Shown here in pieces: positions 30,896-43,590 of a DNA stretch of 64,000 bases. The stretch covers positions 175,976 through 239,975 of the forward strand of contig NMRB01000028.1 of assembly GCA_002633025.1 (NCBI GenBank), read 5' to 3'. The first letter of the stretch is position 1; the number at the start of each line of letters is the position of its first letter. Source of the DNA: Notospermus geniculatus (lineage: Eukaryota > Nemertea > Pilidiophora > Heteronemertea > Lineidae). Below the pieces are notes generated by a model. That model saw only the letters and a program-made list of their open reading frames with translations, ran no database searches and was not told the DNA's origin. The position numbers were made by a program, and so were the translations under genes.

Positions 30896-31521
30896 TGTAA
30901 AATTAATATGATTCCAATAAAATTTGTGATTGATTTCGAATTTTGGTAGTCAATGTATACGTCATAGCGAAATTTTATCCGGGTCTTCTACGATTCTACA
31001 CCGTAGCCGGACTCCTTCTTCACCTACCATATGGCTGCTTCAACTTATCTCATTCATAGACTGACTCCTGTAATCTGAAGTCAATCTACCAGAATCGGAC
31101 AGCAATACACTTGTCCATCAAGTAAATGAAAATAAAAAGTACTGAACATCGTTTTGGAAATAAAAAGTTTATCATCTTCCTTTCTTTACGAACAAATTCT
31201 AACAGGTAGATGACTGACATTTGATGGCGGCAGAAAGGAAAGAGAATTCGATTTGTTGGATACTGAATGGCGTTTGGACGGGGGCCAACAGTTGAGAAAA
31301 TACCTGACTTGAAAATCTTCAGCCAGCATTTCGCTAGAATTTTTGGGCGAGCAATAAGATAATTTGATGAATTGCCTTTGAGGCAATTCTAGATTACAAA
31401 TTACGCCCCCGTCCGACTTTCCTTTTTGTCCGGCTCAAAAGGAAGTCTGGAACCTTCCGGTAAACTGCAATAATGTGTTCGCTGTAACTGCAGCACACCC
31501 TTTTTATCATTTATGTGATAT

Positions 31522-31522
31522 N
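31522..31522. other. Single N exactly between copies A and B
   Basis: The lone ambiguous base separates the end of copy A (..GTGATAT) from the start of copy B (GCCGTCGG..). This is typical of a scaffolding or gap-filling join. Confidence 0.95.
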
Positions 31523-32159
31523 GCCGTCGGCATGTCAATATCTCGGCTCAAGACAACCCCGCGGGGCGTTCGTACCACCCTGTTTGCAAATATATCGACA
31601 CCACTGCTTACCACGCCGAGTTCCTTCGCTCCAAAGCTATTGCTTATGACACGAGTGTCACCACAAGTATCTCTTCATACCGCAAGTACGTGATAGGTCG
31701 AATACAATTTGGTGATAGGCCAGGATATTACTGACGCCATGGGTAAAGGTCAGAAGATGATTTTTTCACCACGCTCACGACTGGTGGTGAAATTGTCACG
31801 GTTGGCGACAGCAACCTGTCATCTTCTAGCGAAGATAATTTCGATGAATTTGTGGCCACGTGTCAATTATATGATTACAGCGGGTTTGACCGCAGTCCAT
31901 CTTTATCTCTAGATTGTCAGTGCGGTTGGTGGTAGGTTGTTTTTAGTATGATTCTCTCTTAAAGACCGATCGCGAATTCCATTCCGTCCTGTGGACTTGT
32001 TGATAATGTTGCTGTTTGATAATGTGCCTTTCCACTGTTCTCCACTCCTAAAGCGCTTCACATTGCTAACCCAGTCTCTCCAGGAACCTTTCTGGTAACT
32101 CAAGGCGCAGCTCTTTCAGTGCTCACTTTCAGACCATTTGCGATCATCATCTCAGGCCA

Positions 32160-32505
32160 TTTGCGATCTCGGCAGGGAATCGAACCCGTAAGTCCGACGT
32201 TCAACACTGCGCCACCGAACTCTCCAAGACACCTTCAGCTCTTGAGAGAGGTGAAGTACGAAGATTGATGGTCGAAATACATGTATATCATTTGCAGCTT
32301 ATTCGATGCTCTCTTGATCCTTTCCGACCAGTTGAGAACTCGGCAGGGAATCGAACCCGTAAGTCCGAAGCTCAACACTGCGCCACCGCGCTCTCCAAGA
32401 CAGCTTCAGCGCTATAGAGTGAGCTGAAGTACTTTCCGACCAGTTGAGAACTCGGCAGGGAGTCGAACCCATAAGTCCGACGCTCAACCACTGTGTCAGT
32501 GCAAA
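32160..32505 (-). repeat. tRNA-like units in copy B, - strand
   Basis: Three B-box complements (TCGAACCC) at about 32168, 32350 and 32463, each followed by CTCAACACTGCGCCACC-like A-box sequence. One more unit than in copy A. Confidence 0.6.
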
Positions 32506-35500
32506 AAGACACTTCAACTCATGAGAGAGAGCTGACCGCATGAGAGAGCTGATTTGTACGAAGATGGCTGGTCGGAAGTTATCAGTTGGCATCTGTTGAT
32601 GCATTGACCTGATGGAAAAAAAACGATGTAAAAGCTAAAAGCTCTTTATAAAAAATGGTTTAGAAAACAACCACTCTCACAAGTTACCCTCCGATAATCA
32701 TAACATTTCCGTTCCTGCCTTGTTATGGTAACGACAACGTACTGATGCATAAACGGAACGTCTCTTTCGAAACGCATGAAAGCGGTAATGGAACTTTCCT
32801 AATCGACATTAATGCATTCTCATCAACACTTCAGCCGTTCGTGATGTTTGTCTCGTGTTCCCCAAGGACATAGTGGCCACCGAGAATGAAAGGAGGGAAG
32901 GGGACCAACGAGTCACGTCGCCTGATTAGCGGCGGCGGTGGATTGTGAAAGGGCCCTCTTTTTTTCAACCCGGCTCATAACGAAATTCGTCTGCAAACAC
33001 CATCGGGAATTGCAACTATATCAGTGAAATGTCACTTGGGATGAACCATAAATATGTGGAGAAAGGTTTTCTCGTGATATACCGTATTTATGAATAAAAA
33101 TATCGCATAAGAAATGTGAATCAAAAAAATGTGTCCCTGCTTGTTGCATTTATGAAAATTTGTGACTAAGACAGGGGGACACAATTTGACATTTTATGAA
33201 TAATTCTACATAAATGGAACAATCAAACCCAGTTTCCCATAATCCAGTTTGCAGCATTCAGAATAATGCTGTCGTTACTTGCTTCAGGGTACTTACTTTA
33301 AAACTACTTCTGGAGTTCGTGTTCGTGCTGTTCGAATACAAGTGACAGGTGTTATGAAGTCTAACGCATCCTGATGCTCGCCTGTACTTATGTCATGAGA
33401 TTCAGGCTTTGGTCTGTCGCCAGCCAGGTTTAATGGTAAATGTATTGTTGGGGGGCAACCTATATCAGGGACATCCATTAGCAGGGCGGAAATAAGCGTA
33501 CAGAGATAACGCTCATTTCCGCATGGTATACGTAGATAGCAGCCTCGTTTCCATTCATCGCGCACCTGCGCATCTCACAGGGTGGAATTCTCGTGTACTC
33601 CGTAACGGAGTGAGCCCATCCAAACATCGCGAGATCTCGCAGCGAGGGCGACGGGAACCAGACTATATAAATAGTGCAGAAATTACCAGTAGACAGAGAG
33701 TTTTGCTGATTGTATAGATAATGCGGCAGATGAAACTACAACAAAAATGACTTTGATGTGTAAGTACATGTAGCTGTGCTTCTCCACACCTGAAGAAACC
33801 GTATACAAAATCTCACAGTAACCTCAAGTTGACCCTGGTTACCATTTTAAGCCACCTTTGTGATTATTTACTCGATTTGTAAAATTCTTCATATCATCTG
33901 TTCAAACTCAGTGAACTACTCCCAAGTGGCGTTTGCCTGAACAGTGTTTGCCATACGGCGAAGTTGATAACGGTGTGGCATTTTTTGAGCGAATACCCAG
34001 TGACTGGTCGGTAAAAAACCTAATCTTGCAACGTCTGTGGTATTCGCATGTTTCACTGCCACTTTTCGGTGTGCTTTATATGAACCATCAGGGGATTTCT
34101 AATGTCTGATCGATCACCTGTGGCAAGTTATACACCTCGGGACACGCTGCCGTCTGTTCAGTTTCACCACCATCCATCAGACCCTGAGATTTCTTTTTTA
34201 TATACCACGTTGAAAGTCATTGAAGCCACACTCTATTCAATTAGAAATTGCTTACGTTTGCCGACTTTAGTGTAGCAGTGAAAAATGTATGCTCTATCTC
34301 AATACATTAGATCTCTCCCTGCAGTTTTTACAACGTGTGCTGAAAACTGGGGGTTGATTCTTTGAAGTGCGTATCAGGCAAGCATTTTGGGGACCTTCAT
34401 GAGGCTATGAAATCTCTATACCTGCATTCTCTTAACACTTTGAAAATAACGCGAAATTCGATAACAGATGGGCTTTAAGAATAAGACGAATGCACAAACG
34501 ATTGAAGTCAACATGAAAAGCTAGTAATCTGGAGGTACTATAGTATAACTTGGAAAATTTCTAATATACCTGTCAACCAACCTTGTTCATTTCTTAGTTT
34601 CCTTCTTCCACGACGCTTAGAACAACACGACCCCATGAATTAATAAAATAGCGGATGGGCATGTAAATGGTTGTAACCCACACTCCCTAATGGACCACCA
34701 CGTAAGAAAGCTACAATTCAATAGGATTTGATAACTTTGCCATCTACCTTTTCCTTAATGGAAGAGATAAATCTACCTTTTAGTGGAGGGCTTATTACAA
34801 TTCCTTGAGCGTTGCCACCACGAAATCGCTTTGAAAGATTTATAAACTTAGATTTTGACTAAGTCAGAAAATCTAAATTACCCTTCATTCGCTACACTTT
34901 TTCGTGGTGTTATTTTAACACAATTTTTACATGTCAGTTGTAATAACAGTTGGATTTCCGATGCTTTCATGTTCGTATCTAACTTTTTTATTGATCAGCC
35001 TTCGTTTTTCCGACGCTTTAGCATGTTTTAAACAGCTGTGATCCATGTGTGGGCGAAGGGATGGACTTTGAAAAAAAGTACGAGCAACTGACAAGGATAT
35101 TTTCAAGTACAACGTTATTTTACCTTTTTATTGGAGAACAAAGAGGATCCAGATTGTGAAAGCATTCCATTTGATGTTTTTAGATTCTCTTATTCGATTC
35201 AAAAGCCTGATTACGATAAGTATGTAACATTAGAGAGTTTTCGGAGAGCCCACGAAACGCCAACGTGAACGCCAATCCCACTGTTCTATGACAGGAAGAG
35301 GGCACCGACCATTAAAATGGCCTTTCGCTATGGCGTTTCTGGGGCTTTCCGAAAACTTTCATGTCAGATCGTGACACTCAATTTTACATTGGCATCGTTA
35401 CCATTTGCAATGTTTCTGAGCGTCAGTAGCCGAAGCATCCGATAGGACAGTTACATGTAGTAGACGAGGCATATGAAACAGTTCAACCCATAAATCTTTT

Positions 35501-35825
35501 ACTGATGTCACCAAGCTGGCCTATTTTCATATGATGAGTTAATACATGCGCCCATAATGGAATCAAACAGAATGGAAAAATGAAATAAAAATCACTACAA
35601 ATTCATAGCTTCACAATTCACATGTGGAACATTTGGTTGTACGATCGTCAAGAGCTCTCAGGCTTGGTACGATACAAAAGAAAATCACAGGTGTTTCAGG
35701 TCGTTTTACATGCCATAAAGGCGACAAACGGCACTGAAGTGGCGTACCGGTATGCAATTTCATATAATGTTAGTACTGCCCAATGTACATGACAAAATGC
35801 AGTGTTATAGATCCCACAGTTACAT

Positions 35826-36111
35826 GAGGAGCCTGATAGCCTAGTGGTTATCACGTCCGCTCAGCAAGCGGCAGGTCCCGGATTCGAATCCAGCCCGGGC
35901 CATATCGGGATTTTCATTCCCGGCTCTTCAGTCCGTTACATGGTACAGTATTAAGCCGTGGTGCCTTGTACCTTGTGTCTTTGCAAGGGCAAGTAAAATA
36001 CCCCATCCAAGTGAGGAACATGAGTAGTGTGTGATGGCCTCCTCCGTCCTTACCAGGGCCAATAATGCTATAGCGTCGGCCCTGACGGAAAAATGAAATA
36101 CAAATACAGTT
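35826..36111 (+). mobile_element. tRNA-derived SINE, copy 3
   Basis: The copy-B counterpart of the SINE at 30638, and a fuller one. It retains CGCTCAGCAAGCGG and a GTGCCTTGTACCTTGTG block that copy A has lost. Confidence 0.88.
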
Positions 36112-36739
36112 GTAAATATGATTCCAATAAAATTTGTGATTGATTTCGAATTTTGGTAGTCAATGTACGTTATAGCGAAATTTTATCCGGGTCTTCTACG
36201 ATTCTACACCGTAGCCGGACTCCTTCTTCACCTACCATATGGCTGCTTCAACTTATCTCATTCATAGACTGACTCCTGTAATCTGAAGTCAATCTACCAG
36301 AATCGGACAGCAATACACTTGTCCATCAGGTAAATGAAAATAAAAAGTACTGAACATCCTTTTGGAAATAAAAAGTTTATCATCTTCCTTTCTTTACGAA
36401 CAAATTCTAACAGGTATAGATGACTGACATTTGATGGCGGCAGAAAGGAAAGAGAATTCGATTTGTTGGATACTGAATGGCTTTTGGAAGGGGGCCAACA
36501 GTTGAGAAAATACCTGACTTGAAAATCTTCAGCCAGCATTTCGCTAGAATTTTTGGGCGAGCAATAACAGAAGATAATTTGATGAATTGCCTTTGAGGCA
36601 ATTCTAGATTACAAATTACGCCCCCGTCCGACTTTCCTTTTTGCCCGGCTCAAAAGGAAGTCTGGAACCTTCCGGTAAACTGCAATAATGTGTTCGCTGT
36701 AACTGCAGCACACCCTTTTTATCATTTATGTGATATGGA

Positions 36740-39700
36740 ACGAGTTTGACAGCTTCTATTGACAGGCCATGATGGATTCTCCACGCCAACCTTAAAACAA
36801 CGAGAATGGTCGAAATAGTCACATATATGTCTACTCACCTTTCCATGTGGGCCACATCTTATTTGGCAGAAAAGAACATGAATAACACTTTTTCAGGTAG
36901 AATCATGCGGTATCATCCAAGTATGTCTCTTCTTCCGCGCCCCTCTGTTCGTCGCGCAGCAAGAAAACTGAGAAAGCAGCCCTGAACGCTGCACTACCTC
37001 CAACAAGAATCCGCAATGGTCTGCCCTGCCTTGAATTCTGCCGAAACTAGTTAATATGCCAGCCCACAGATTCCGATAGTCCGTCAGCTGGTTTCTCTTC
37101 ACGGAAAAAAAGGACAGAATCCAATATCCTGAGCTCAAAACTGCTTCGTTTTTTTTCCTTTCCTAGCGAATTTCCTGCGACTCTTTGCTGAAGAGGCACA
37201 ACCCGCTGCGTCTCGATTGAAACTTCGAAAACTAATCCCAATTAGCAATCAAGCTATACAATGACCCGATAAAATGCCATTGAGAACGCAGTGTTAACAT
37301 TAATAAAAACTAAAATATCGGGAAATAACGAACAAATGTGCGATATTACAGTTTTAATGAGTGTCAGAGATTGAACGCTGCGCTAGAGAATGATCGGCGC
37401 GTCTCTTTCCGATCGCTACGCCAGGCTCGTATGGGCGGTGTTTCTACGACAAGATTGGTCGGCAAGTGGTGAAGGAGTGAGTCGCGCTGGCAAGTATTGC
37501 CTGGATTCGCTCGGTCGTTTTGGATTGAAATATACGTCCAAGAAGGCGTTGTTGTCTGTTAGGACTAATATACCTACAGTATTAACTGAGATGAAGCCAT
37601 GGGAACGGGCGACGCTAATCCGGTGTGCGGCGCTGAAATTGGCCATCCCTTAACAAGGCTTACCGGAACGACTATAGCTTTTCATTTCACTACTAATAAA
37701 GTGCATGTTTGATTTGCCCCTCGAGTTACTAAACTCATCCGTTGTGACCTTCGGTCTTTTGTGAATAGAGTAATCTAAATGATGTATTACTTGGATCAGA
37801 TTAAAGACAGCCAACAAAAGGATGAGATTCAGAGACTACATTAGTTAAGATTTTAATTTATTGGGTTGCCGGCAGTATCAATATGTTAGGTTTGGTTATG
37901 GATTGGCTTTCAAAATATGAATGGCCCAATAGTCATGATGGATTGTGTTCTGCCCTTTTCGAATGGCGGCACATGAGAATTTCATATTTGCCGACATGAC
38001 AAATGCAGCAGCGTAACCATTCATGTATTAATTCTTGCATTAGGAGAAAGTTTGCCGTTGAGAGTGGCACAGGGGGCGTATCAGTCTGTCACCAGCGAGG
38101 CACTGGGTTCGGTACCCAGTCGCTGAAATGTAAACCTACACTCTTACTTCGATTATGAGCAGCTTAATCTAGTCTATGACATGTTATACACAGTGATTAA
38201 TTTAATGGTCATGAATTCAGTACGAACACCTGAACAGATGTCATTATGGTTGACATCATGTTCCATTTGCTGCGCCATTAGGTTGATGTTATTCACCTGC
38301 AGATGTAACATTAAAATTTTACAAAAAAATCCTCTGATCTGAAAATGTGCACTTTCTCTGAGACGGATTGCCGATCAGATTGTCAGTGATTTGTACTTTA
38401 CCCAGTCAGACGAAGCCGGCGGCACTCTGATGTTGAAATGATATTTAAACATAAAACAAAAAAGTAAACTCATGTGTGATCGTCTTGACGGATAGGCGAT
38501 AGGCGATACTCCGTAAGGGATTTGAAAAGTGTACTTGTCTGCCAAGTTCACTGTAATCACTATGCTCTGTTGCCTTAGGGTAGGCAGAGACAAATTGCTT
38601 CGCCACCTTCCAGAACATATTCCCAGACAAGTGGAATGGAATTTGCGTACGAGAGCTTCTTCATCAATAACATTATCACCCGATAGAATTTTTTCCCAAC
38701 CCAATGTTATTCAGCTTATCGTCCTCTACGAAAACACCAAGGGACTTGTCATGTGCGATGTTATTACAGACTTAGGTCTAATCTCCGGAAAACAGATACG
38801 AAATCGGCCACACGTGAATGAGAGACTTTCGTGGGTAAGCAAGCGGATAAGACGGTGATGATTTTTTTAATTCCCACAATAGAAACATCGCATAACACAC
38901 TGAAATAATGTGAAATTGACGGCCTGAGGCAGAACTTAAGGCCTATTGAGTGAAAAACCTGCCCTAAAATATGCAAACAAGTGGTTGACTTCGAACAATG
39001 GTCCCACGCTGATGGCTGATGTGTAATAAGCCTTATTACATAACCTTCCCACTGCGGTCGATCTGTTGTTGGTTACACTTGGTATATACATGTATTCAGG
39101 CTCGACAGGTCCTACGAGGTGCGACCTGACACCCCTCAATTTCCCCTTAAAAAAGAATCCGGCGAGTCGATAATGAAGGGCCAGTAAAGCGGTAGGCTAC
39201 AGTGTACATCCAATAGCGAACCGCCCGAATGACGTTAGACTTGTCAATTTCATTGTGTTCGCCTATCCTGCTTTTGCCCTGTCTCACCTTCGACAATGTG
39301 GTCACTCAGTAAAGGCAGTAATTATCTAATGTTTGTCCGACCTTTTGCTGCGAAAAATAGAAACCGGGCGGTTTGCTGTAGAACGACCACAGTCCTTCAG
39401 AAGCAGAACCACGGCATATCTTTGATTTAGTATTCTGTATGTCCCGGAAAAACAGACTGAAATAGACGCACCTAGTACACCTCCAGCGATACGGAATAAA
39501 AAAAAACAATAACAACAACATTGATATCAACGCAATATAACTTGCAAGACAAACATATCGCTCGGAGCACCCTCAATCACCTCTCTTCCTGGAATGAAAT
39601 ACCACCCGGGAAGGTTCACCGTCTCCTTCACCGTTCATTGTATTTACCCTCTCCTTATGATTATAACAAGTGCTCTCTCTGAACGTTGTGAACGCATGAG

Positions 39701-39745
39701 GGCACTTTGGTCGGCAAATGATATGCCATCATAGTCTTGCTTGTG
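36740..39745. other. Mostly non-coding; one candidate exon
   Basis: A frame open on both strands at 37390-37653 is not recognised. The only splice-bounded frame I would flag is 38715-38834 (+), given separately. A hairpin CTGGGT/ACCCAG lies at about 38103-38119. Confidence 0.35.
38715..38834 (+). CDS. Candidate 40-codon exon, unidentified
   Basis: Acceptor (TTTTTTCCCAACCC..TTATTCAG) and donor TGG/GTAAGC bound a phase 0-0 frame starting LIVLYENTKG and ending PHVNERLSW. No family is recognised and no partner exon was found, so chance is possible. Confidence 0.2.
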
Positions 39746-39748
39746 TTT

Positions 39749-39831
39749 CGTCACCCTCGACCTCCATCAAGGAGATCAGGAAATACCCTCGTCACCCTCG
39801 ACCTCCATCAAGGAGATCAGGAAATACCCTC
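39749..39831. repeat. Tandem duplication, 2 x 41 bp
   Basis: CGTCACCCTCGACCTCCATC AAGGAGATCAGGAAATACCCT (41 bp in all) is present twice without change. Confidence 0.95.
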
Positions 39832-40531
39832 GGAAATTTCTTTCGAGACCAATATCGGCCATGTGTCACTTTTTTCTGTCGATAAGGAGATATTTTCACT
39901 AAAAAGCACCATCGGGGTATTTCCACGGCAACTTTAGATATGATACGTGTAGGAAGAAATGCGTGTATGTACTGAAAGAGATCTTGTTATTGGATTCTTA
40001 TGTTCAGAAGGGTGCTTAACAACATCTCGGTTTCCGATAAAATTCTTTCCTAACATGAATTAAGAATACGTGTAACTATTCGTGATATCATGCCACAAAG
40101 ATATTACTGACAGTGAATCCCCCCGGAAGACACGATAATCTCTTTTCTGCATTCGTGCCAGCATCATGGTTTCTTTGTTACAATAGATGTATCAGTCTAC
40201 GGAATTCATCACCGCTACTGCCAAGTCACGCAAGCTATTGCTGGTGTTACGTTTCAGAATGTTCTCTTTCTGCGAGTGTTTCCTACTATTGTTCGACGGA
40301 GTATATTTTGTATTTTAAACTGCTTATTTGACAAGAGAAATTTACAATAGAACGCAGAGGAGGCCGAAGCAGAGCATTACTGGCCCTCTTTGACGGAGTA
40401 TTTGTATTTGTATTTCATTTGACGGAGTAAGCTGCAACGTGAAAATAAGGACATGCAGTGACACGTGTCGATCTAGTGTTTAACAAACAATAAAAGGAAA
40501 CATTGACAAACGTAAACACTAGCAGATGTTA

Positions 40532-40690
40532 CACCTGTTAAGCCGCCCGTACACGTTCAATATTATTGCACACTTTGGGCGATATTATTGCCAATCCTTC
40601 TTCCACCCATCATGCCAGAAGCACATGGCCCTATTTTGAGCCCCATATTGTGCAATAATATTGATCGTGCATGGGCACCTGTTAAGCCGC
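40532..40690. mobile_element. Hairpin element between 15-bp direct repeats
   Basis: CACCTGTTAAGCCGC occurs at 40532-40546 and 40676-40690. Between them CCGTACACGTTCAATATTAT and TTGCACACTTTGGG pair with the reverse complement of 40639-40675. The direct repeats look like a target-site duplication, though 15 bp is long for a MITE. Confidence 0.8.
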
Positions 40691-40694
40691 TCGT

Positions 40695-42200
40695 TGGGCA
40701 CATAAATTCAAAATGAAACAAGACATAATGATGGTCTTGTAAGCACCTGTGTCGTCAATATTATTGCCCCAACGGAAATAATTGGAAAATCATGGAGAAA
40801 CGATACTGACAACGTGCCAAGAGGCATATCATGGTAAAGCCAGCCAGAGGTCCCCTGTTTCACATCCAATCAATATCAGACTTCTACAGTCTCTTAATAC
40901 ACTTATTGATGTTCCTCTCACCTGGGAATATATATTGCTCTGTCCAGATTGTTGGCGTTGGAATCGTACCGATTACTGATATATATAGTCAAGGACCAGA
41001 AGGCCATCGGTTCATCTTAACTATATCATATCATCATTATACGGCTTCTGACCCTGTGGATTTTCAATTTTGCCGCAGGTATGGGGTCCACTGCAAGCTA
41101 CTGGTGATCTGCGTCGGTCTCTATTAACGACTTGGTAAACTACCGCATGCAACTAGTCTCGCGCAGCCAGCCGTTTCGTTCCGCAGTACTGCTACACAAA
41201 CTTGTTCGATCCCCAGCGGCTGGGTGACCGAGACTGTAATCATACATTCTCCAACACTGGGGCGAAAGGCTTAACTACAGTATTGGAGCATGGTGCCGGT
41301 GGCGCCGGCTGTCGACAGAAAGATCCAATACCGTGCTCCTTTAATGTTCAATACCATCTCCCATGGGAGTTGCAAACAAATTTCTTTATCTTCGATTTGT
41401 CCGTCAGAAGTTGCATCAGTCCTTGATCAATTATTTAGCGTCCAAGGCTTCCTTCGTGAGCCACAAAAACCTTCGATTCGTCAGCTCTTGCAATGTTTTA
41501 AGGACACATCGGACAAAATCTATGAAATATCCGACAAGAGCCGAGAATCATTCATTCTGCCGCCAACTGATGATAAACTCCGCACCACAAACCATGAAGA
41601 ATCGTCGTGTACTTTCCGCCTAAAAGTACATGTGGTACATCAGGTTGAAAGGTAGCATTAGTCTAGTGTTTCCTGCTGCGTCCACCTCCTTTTTTGATCT
41701 GTCTTTTTTTCAGTAATTGTGGTTAGGCCATGTTTCCTCAGCTTTCCCCTCCCAGGATATCGTTCATTCATACAATTTGTCGTGTTGTCGGTGATCAACT
41801 TTTATTTCTTTCAGCACAGATTTTCGTCTCAATTATCTAACCGTGTTTGGGCAACGTTTCGTGACAGGAGAACGGTTCTAATGAAAGAGGCCTACGGCGA
41901 ATTTTAATGCATTCTGAAAGAAATTATTCGTAAAACTAACAAATGGCAACAAAACACACCAGTAGACCAGTAGACACATGTAGTTGTATCTTTAGAAACG
42001 TTCATTTAGAAACGTACTGACGTATTCGCTGTAGGGTAACTGCATGTGTGGGACCACAAAATTGGGACCACGACAGGGGCATCAGCCTACAGACCTGCAT
42101 GTGGGCCTCAACCACACCTGTAGTACAACCTATCGTGGGCCTTGTGACATACACTGTGTAACGATCAAAAGGACGGCAAAGATCCAGTATAAAGGTCCTG
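40695..42200. other. Non-coding stretch
   Basis: Overlapping open frames in all three + frames at 41202-41655 argue against any one being a gene. No splice-supported or recognisable coding was seen. Confidence 0.35.
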
Positions 42201-42211
42201 TCACACTGAGC

Positions 42212-42303
42212 TACAGTGAAACCCCTCATGTGGACCACCCCTCTATGTGGACCAGTTTGAACCGGTCCCACGCGTGGTCCACTTAGAGGGTTTTCACTGT
42301 AGT
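42212..42303. mobile_element. Hairpin element
   Basis: CTACAGTGAAACCCCTCATG (42212 on) pairs with sequence ending GAGGGTTTTCACTGTAG at about 42303. Inner words GTGGACCA recur in both arms. Confidence 0.8.
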
Positions 42304-42776
42304 TCTCAAAACGTCCTGTCCCGTCCTAAAAAAATCGTAAAACTGGCTAGAACGTGTAATACCCCCATCACACTGAAGTCGTTCTCAAAACGTCCTGCCC
42401 CGTCCTAAAAAATCGTAAAACGGGCTAGAACGTGTACCCTTGGCCAAATAATGCTTCGATGTACTGGAGCACCCTTCCCATCCACGAAGTTCGTAAAAAG
42501 ACTGTAAAACGTTGCCACTACGTCCACTCCGTTTGCACACAGTTTGAGCCCGTTCGGCAAATTTTTCAAGAACGTACTGAGAACTAGCTCAGTGTGATGG
42601 GGGTATTACGTTGGCCAAATAATGCCTCGAAGTTCTGGAGCACCCTTCCCGTCCGAGCCCGTCCATAAAGTGCGTAAAAAGACTGTAAAAAGTTGCCACT
42701 ACGTCGCACACAGTTTGAGCCCGTTCGGCAACATTTTCAAGAACGTACTGAGAACTAGTTCAGTGTGATGGGGACA
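42304..42776. mobile_element. Nested or tandem MITE array
   Basis: AATACCCCCATCACACTGAA (42358) and its reverse complement (42588-42607) bound a ~250-bp element. Partial copies flank it: TTCTCAAAACGTCCTG at 42303 and 42382, and GGCCAAATAATGC at 42444 and 42612. AGAACTAG(C/T)TCAGTGTGATG occurs at 42580 and 42754. Elements of one family appear inserted next to each other. Confidence 0.75.
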
Positions 42777-43350
42777 TAACTGTCAACAGGCAAAACGTAG
42801 CTTTGACTGTAAATTCTCCGTGACTGACATACATCACAGGATTCTTCACCTTGTCGTCTATGTCACTTTATAAAGCGCCGGGCGACAACGCAATTACACT
42901 ATTACCCGATTGCTTGAATCCACAAGAAAATGCTTCATCAAATTATCCCATACCCGCTAAATTATTATTCGAGACCTTTCCCATCATCAGATAGAAATAC
43001 AACTGTGAACGCTCCTAGAAGACTTTTCGCCTTCGGGTAACGTTCATTTGATTAATCAATCAACAATTCGTTGATATGTCAGCTCTAATTCTTGCCTTTG
43101 GCATGCATGGTAGGGATCAGGTCACACCGTGTTCTCTATCTTAAACTCTTACTGCTGGGTATTCGTGTGAACAAACAAGGAAAGGCAAAGGGTGGTAATA
43201 TTTCAAGTTTATTGGTGTCTAGACAAATCGAGAATGACAGCCTCAGGGAAGTTAAGATAATGCACCGTTTATTGTTACACCAAGTTCTTTGAAGACAAGA
43301 CATGGAACAAGATATTACGAAAGCCCAGAAGGCTCATCCAATCTTCAATT

Positions 43351-43382
43351 ACATGTACATGTACATGTACATGTACATGTAC
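43351..43382. repeat. (ACATGT)n microsatellite
   Basis: Five perfect hexamer units. Confidence 0.97.
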
Positions 43383-43590
43383 AATCTTCAAGCTTCAATC
43401 CCACAACTTCAATCTTCAAGCTTGAAATCCTAGATTTCAATCTTCAAGCTTGAACACCCGGACTTCAATACCTGAACTCCTAGACTTCAGTCTTCAAGAT
43501 TGAACCCTAGACTTCAGTCTGAGGCCGTGGCTAGCTTGAAGATTGAAGTCCAGGTTCAAGCTTGAAGCGTAGAGACTGAAATGAGCCTCG
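43383..43590. repeat. Degenerate CTTCAATCTTCAAGCTTGAA repeats
   Basis: CTTCAATCTTCAAG and its complement (CTTGAAGATTGAAG) recur about every 20-30 bp. The HindIII-centred palindrome TTCAAGCTTGAA appears several times, so the tract is both tandem and palindromic. Confidence 0.8.

Larger units (their letters stand above)
25622..31521 (+). repeat. Large tandem copy A (5.9 kb)
   Basis: Begins GCCGTCGGCATGTCAATATC and ends TTTATCATTTATGTGATAT. The whole stretch recurs as copy B (31523-36736). Copy A carries extra segments: an inverted repeat at 26045-26137, ~290 bp at 27794-28080, a MITE at 28816-29029 and a hairpin at 30107-30289. It contains a SINE, tRNA-like units and no supported gene. Confidence 0.93.
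31523..36736 (+). repeat. Large tandem copy B (5.2 kb)
   Basis: Collinear with 25622-31521 and ending at GTGATAT before unique sequence GGAACGAGTTTG. It lacks four insertions of copy A but has its own small differences (extra tRNA-like unit near 32170, extra SINE bases near 35945). Confidence 0.93.

Noticed and set aside
33293-33565. 90-codon - strand ORF ending before a GTAAGT-like donor
   Set aside because: Comparing with copy A, about four of five changes in the best-looking part alter the amino acid, and copy A carries a frame-shifting indel; no sign of coding constraint.
37390-37653. 87-codon ORF starting with ATG
   Set aside because: The antisense strand is equally open, no motif is recognised and no splice partner was found.
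40349-40428. Further SINE fragment
   Set aside because: Only the TTTGTATTTGTATTTCATT tail and a GGCCCT..GACGG word agree with the SINE 3' end; too short to support.
41290-41655. 121-codon + ORF
   Set aside because: All three + frames are open over much of this stretch, there is no motif and no splice support.
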